NCBI RefSeq assembly: GCF_003967015.1 | Contig: NZ_AP017561.1 | Span: 124,001 to 188,000, forward strand | Length of the DNA stretch: 64,000 nucleotides | Origin: Pseudanabaena sp. ABRG5-3 | GTDB lineage: Bacteria > Cyanobacteriota > Cyanobacteriia > Pseudanabaenales > Pseudanabaenaceae | Direction of reading: 5' to 3' | Shown: piece after piece, positions 61,155 to 64,000 of the stretch | Position numbering within the stretch: position 1 is the first letter of the stretch | Layout of the letters: each line of letters begins with the position of its first letter | Notes under the pieces: model-generated | What the model saw: only the letters and a program-made list of their open reading frames with translations | What the model was told of the DNA's origin: nothing | Database searches by the model: none | Program-made: the position numbers and the translations under genes

Positions 61155-64000
61155 CTATTTTTTTGATTTGCGTTTTTTGGGTTTGACTTCGTTGATGTGT
61201 TGGCTGGTGTCGAAGAGTTCAGAATCTTGGGGTGGGGTGATGGGGATGGGTAGGTTAATCACTGGCCGGGGTAAGTTTTCGTTGAGGGGGATGTCCCAAT
61301 AGGGGTCATATTTGCGGGTGAAGGTTTCTAAGCCGATCGCCTGTAATTCATCGAAGTAGTTGAGGCAGAGGTGAGGGGCTTGGGGATAGCTTTTGTGGCT
61401 GAAGGTGGAGAGGACATGGGCATATTGGGCGCGGGTGAGTCCATAGGCGGCGGCAACTACAGCGTCGATCGCGGATCTGATTTGCCAACGTTGGTCTTCT
61501 GTTTCTAATACTGGATAGGTAAATGCTTCTCGGTTTGGTTCTCTCCATTCTGTGCCTAGTTGTTCCCGCCAGAGGGGTTCGTAGCCTGAGTGGTTGCAGG
61601 TAAGGCGGAGAGCAGAATGAGCGAGAAAAGTATTGATTTCTTGATTGTGTGTGTCAGAAGAAAATTTATCAGCGAGTGATCCTAGCGGTAATGGCGCTCT
61701 AGTCAAGAAAAAGTAATTCACTGTTGAAGAAGAAACATAAAGTCTAAGACCAAAATCAAAAGCATATGAGTTAGTAAAAGAAACTAAAGTAAGCGCTTTT
61801 ACATTTGCCCTTAGATTAGGAGCCTGTTCAGTTGGACTTTTGTCACCAGTTGTTACTTTTGTTGGATGAATATTGAATATTGCAGTTCTCTCATTAGTCG
61901 AAGCTGATATAGTGCGATATGCGACTCTAAAATAGCAAGAATTCCTGATCCAAATATCTTTATCTACCAACTCTTTCATAGAAACTAGATATCTTGGACG
62001 ATCTTCCCAGTGATCAGTAAACTGATGAAATGTTTTTCCTTCGTGAAGAGTAAGATAACCCATTTCAAATAATCTTTCTGATATATCAGGATCGCGTGGA
62101 TCTTCAACATCAAGAATTTGTGAAGTAGGAGTAAAACGCCATGCGTCATCAGTCATGTTGAGTTCACGACCTAATCGAATATTGAAGCGATCGCATACTT
62201 TCCCAAAGTCTTCTCCATTAGCAAAACAAGTCTTAGCCACATCCAAATCTTGCAAAGATTGCAACTCTAAAAGACTCAGATATTCACCACCAGTTTTTTG
62301 AACAAAATCGAGGGAGTAAATGAGTGGTGGATGGGATTGGCGATCGCCAAACAACCATTCATCATCGTGTAGATAAAACGCACAAGGAAACTCGCTCGTT
62401 CTTCCATTTAAGCTTGCAATAACTGCGGCAAACTTAAATCTAGAGTCAATTTCAAATAGTTTTCGTCTATTCTCAAATGAATAGCAGCACTTGAGAGACA
62501 TCTCTTCTAAATAGAGCTTACGAATACCCGTAGCACCTTCATTAGCATGAAAAGCTGATGGCACAACCACACCCGTTAAGCCTTGTGAGTTCAATAGTTG
62601 AGCATTGCGTTCCATAAACACACGAAATGCATCTAATTTACCTATTGTTTTCTCACCATTTACAATCGCAATTTGATAGGAATAGATAGATTTGAGGACT
62701 TTTTCCGTATCACGAAACTCATTAATGTAAGATTGGTGACTCGCTGCAACTTCTGTATCTGCAAGCAATCTTTTTTCAATCGCCGAGCGTTCGCGTTTTG
62801 TAGGAGCATCCAAAATCGTAAAATCGTAAGCTGCAAAAAATTCTTTATCCGCAGGAAGCATTCGATCCCAAGGGGGATTACCTAAAACAACATCAAACCC
62901 TTGCCGATTCTGCAAATTACCATCAGGATAAAACACCTCCGCAAAAGTCAGATCATAAGGAAACGCAGGCACACAAACACCCGAAGCCAACAGCGCCAAC
63001 AACTCCTCACGACTAGCAGAAACCTCCGCCACACCCAAACCCTTCGCAATCATCTTCAATAACTTCGGCTCATCCGCCAAACTCTCAGGCAAATCGCCCG
63101 AACTCCCCACCACCTGCGCCAACCGCGAATAAGCAAGATCATCACAACCCTCCTTCCCCAACATCACCCCACCCGACCAAGCCGCCGCCACCACCTTAAA
63201 CGGCGCAAACGCCCGATCTAAACTCGCCTTAGCCGCCTCCTTCTTGATCAGGTCAGACAAACTAATCCCCACACTCGCCTCCAGATCCTGCACATAGCGC
63301 AAAGCCGCCGACATCGTATGGCGAAACTGTTGATTGATATCTTGATACAGCAACTTCTGCACATCATCCTGAGACAAAGGCTCCTTTAACAAATGCGAAA
63401 AGAAAGCCCCCGTCAGCGAATCTCCCAAAACCAAACGATGATCCAAAAAAGTCAAAGGCAAACCCTCAGCATGGGACTCAATCCATAAAGACAACTTCGC
63501 CAACTCCACCGCCAGAGGATTTTTGTCCACTCCATACAAACAATGCACCGCCACCAAACGCCGACACAAAGCCAAAGCCTCCGTTTGCGAATAGCCAGAC
63601 TCCAAACCCTCAGGAGCCGAACTCGGTAAATATTTCACCAACTTGTCATCAGGATCGGGCAGATCGATCACACGCTGACGATATAACCGCGCCTCCGCCA
63701 AAGCCGCCTCCCTTGCTTCAGGTTGAGCCGCCCTTTCTGCCCTTTGTTCCGCCGAGATCGCGAGATCGTCACACAACCGACAAGCCTCATACAACTTCTC
63801 ACCCAAAAAACGACAGGCTTCCACCAAGAAATGTCCACTACCCATCGCAGGATCTAACACCTTCAGCTTCAAAACCGCACAGGGATCGGGATTAGCTTGG
63901 GGACTACGTTCTGTAACCAACGCCCCCAAAGTCTCCTGCACCAAAAACCGCACAAAGGAATGTGGCGTATAGTAAGAGCCAGAAGCCTTTCGCCCCAAAC
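61155..64000 (-). CDS. Eco57I-like N6-adenine methyltransferase, 5' end outside window
   Basis: About 947 residues visible, open to the window edge; the first ATG/TTG seen is probably internal. It starts RKASGSYYTPHSFVRFLVQE, the usual entry to an N6-Mtase, then motif I VLDPAMGSGHFLVEACRFL and motif IV VVLGNPPWDRML (about residue 373 of the visible part), an amino-methyltransferase NPPW signature. The later region (about 600-900) is like the target-recognition part of type IIG/BREX/DISARM methylases. C-terminus basic (PKKRKSKK). Likely modifies adenine in host DNA, providing self-marking for the helicase/nuclease genes nearby; no nuclease motif is visible in this part, but the missing N-terminus could hold one. 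Confidence 0.85.
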   Translation of the reverse strand, partial: LGRKASGSYYTPHSFVRFLVQETLGALVTERSPQANPDPCAVLKLKVLDPAMGSGHFLVEACRFLGEKLYEACRLCDDLAISAEQRAERAAQPEAREAALAEARLYRQRVIDLPDPDDKLVKYLPSSAPEGLESGYSQTEALALCRRLVAVHCLYGVDKNPLAVELAKLSLWIESHAEGLPLTFLDHRLVLGDSLTGAFFSHLLKEPLSQDDVQKLLYQDINQQFRHTMSAALRYVQDLEASVGISLSDLIKKEAAKASLDRAFAPFKVVAAAWSGGVMLGKEGCDDLAYSRLAQVVGSSGDLPESLADEPKLLKMIAKGLGVAEVSASREELLALLASGVCVPAFPYDLTFAEVFYPDGNLQNRQGFDVVLGNPPWDRMLPADKEFFAAYDFTILDAPTKRERSAIEKRLLADTEVAASHQSYINEFRDTEKVLKSIYSYQIAIVNGEKTIGKLDAFRVFMERNAQLLNSQGLTGVVVPSAFHANEGATGIRKLYLEEMSLKCCYSFENRRKLFEIDSRFKFAAVIASLNGRTSEFPCAFYLHDDEWLFGDRQSHPPLIYSLDFVQKTGGEYLSLLELQSLQDLDVAKTCFANGEDFGKVCDRFNIRLGRELNMTDDAWRFTPTSQILDVEDPRDPDISERLFEMGYLTLHEGKTFHQFTDHWEDRPRYLVSMKELVDKDIWIRNSCYFRVAYRTISASTNERTAIFNIHPTKVTTGDKSPTEQAPNLRANVKALTLVSFTNSYAFDFGLRLYVSSSTVNYFFLTRAPLPLGSLADKFSSDTHNQEINTFLAHSALRLTCNHSGYEPLWREQLGTEWREPNREAFTYPVLETEDQRWQIRSAIDAVVAAAYGLTRAQYAHVLSTFSHKSYPQAPHLCLNYFDELQAIGLETFTRKYDPYWDIPLNENLPRPVINLPIPITPPQDSELFDTSQHINEVKPKKRKSKK

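Noticed and set aside
61348-61548. 66-codon minus-strand frame in the methylase 3' region
   Set aside because: It overlaps the methylase in another frame and is a composition artefact.

Overview
The window reads as chromosomal DNA from a cyanobacterium, probably a filamentous one. The palindrome GCGATCGC (HIP1) recurs throughout, and the protein families (tandem TPR-CHAT proteins, AAA-like ATPases, several cyanobacterial-type insertion sequences, PPELGDLGG-type interspersed repeats) fit that phylum. I see no rRNA, tRNA or CRISPR array. Almost everything present belongs to accessory, defence-type or mobile functions, so this looks like a defence island.

Region 1 (1-3.6 kb): the 5' part of a minus-strand AAA-type ATPase, about 1 kb of decayed DNA, then a coupled pair: a 114-aa protein and a 481-aa protein with a coiled coil and two C-terminal membrane segments. 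Region 2 (3.5-34.3 kb): a co-directional array of seven intact TPR-CHAT proteins (caspase-like proteases fused to TPR arrays) plus two CHAT relics. Six of the seven share one architecture (one or two N-terminal helical modules, TPR-like repeats, a YVERSKxRNLVELL hinge, C-terminal CHAT with SCHG/SACETG). One, at 27186-30287, is a divergent type with ordinary 40-residue TPRs. The array is interrupted at 16.9-23.75 kb by an insertion-sequence pile: an IS4-family element, a damaged IS21-family element, and an ISL3-family element carrying an IS982-family element in its transposase gene. Exact target duplications show the order of several insertions.

Region 3 (34.5-42.3 kb, minus strand): a WYL-domain regulator followed by a three-enzyme fusion (DEDDh exonuclease, RecQ helicase, UvrD helicase). 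An IS4-family element cuts the fusion exactly inside UvrD motif VI. Region 4 (42.5-60.3 kb): divergent from the WYL gene, a tightly coupled operon encodes a 961-aa protein ending in a NusG-NGN-like domain, a 310-aa winged-helix-like protein, and a 2082-aa DUF1998 helicase. Facing it, and overlapping it tail to tail, is a coupled pair: a RelE-UvrD fusion and an 1896-aa DUF1998 helicase with a C-terminal nuclease-like domain. Region 5 (60.4-64 kb): a small DUF559 nuclease surrounded by GC-rich palindromic repeats, and the C-terminal three quarters or so of an Eco57I-like adenine methyltransferase running off the window.

Working interpretation (inference): regions 3-5 may form one helicase/nuclease/methylase anti-invader system under WYL control. 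Its architecture recalls Druantia, DISARM or Dpd loci but matches none that I can confirm. The CHAT array is a second, protease-based system whose shared N-terminal modules may be adaptor domains, with the upstream membrane protein as a possible effector or substrate.
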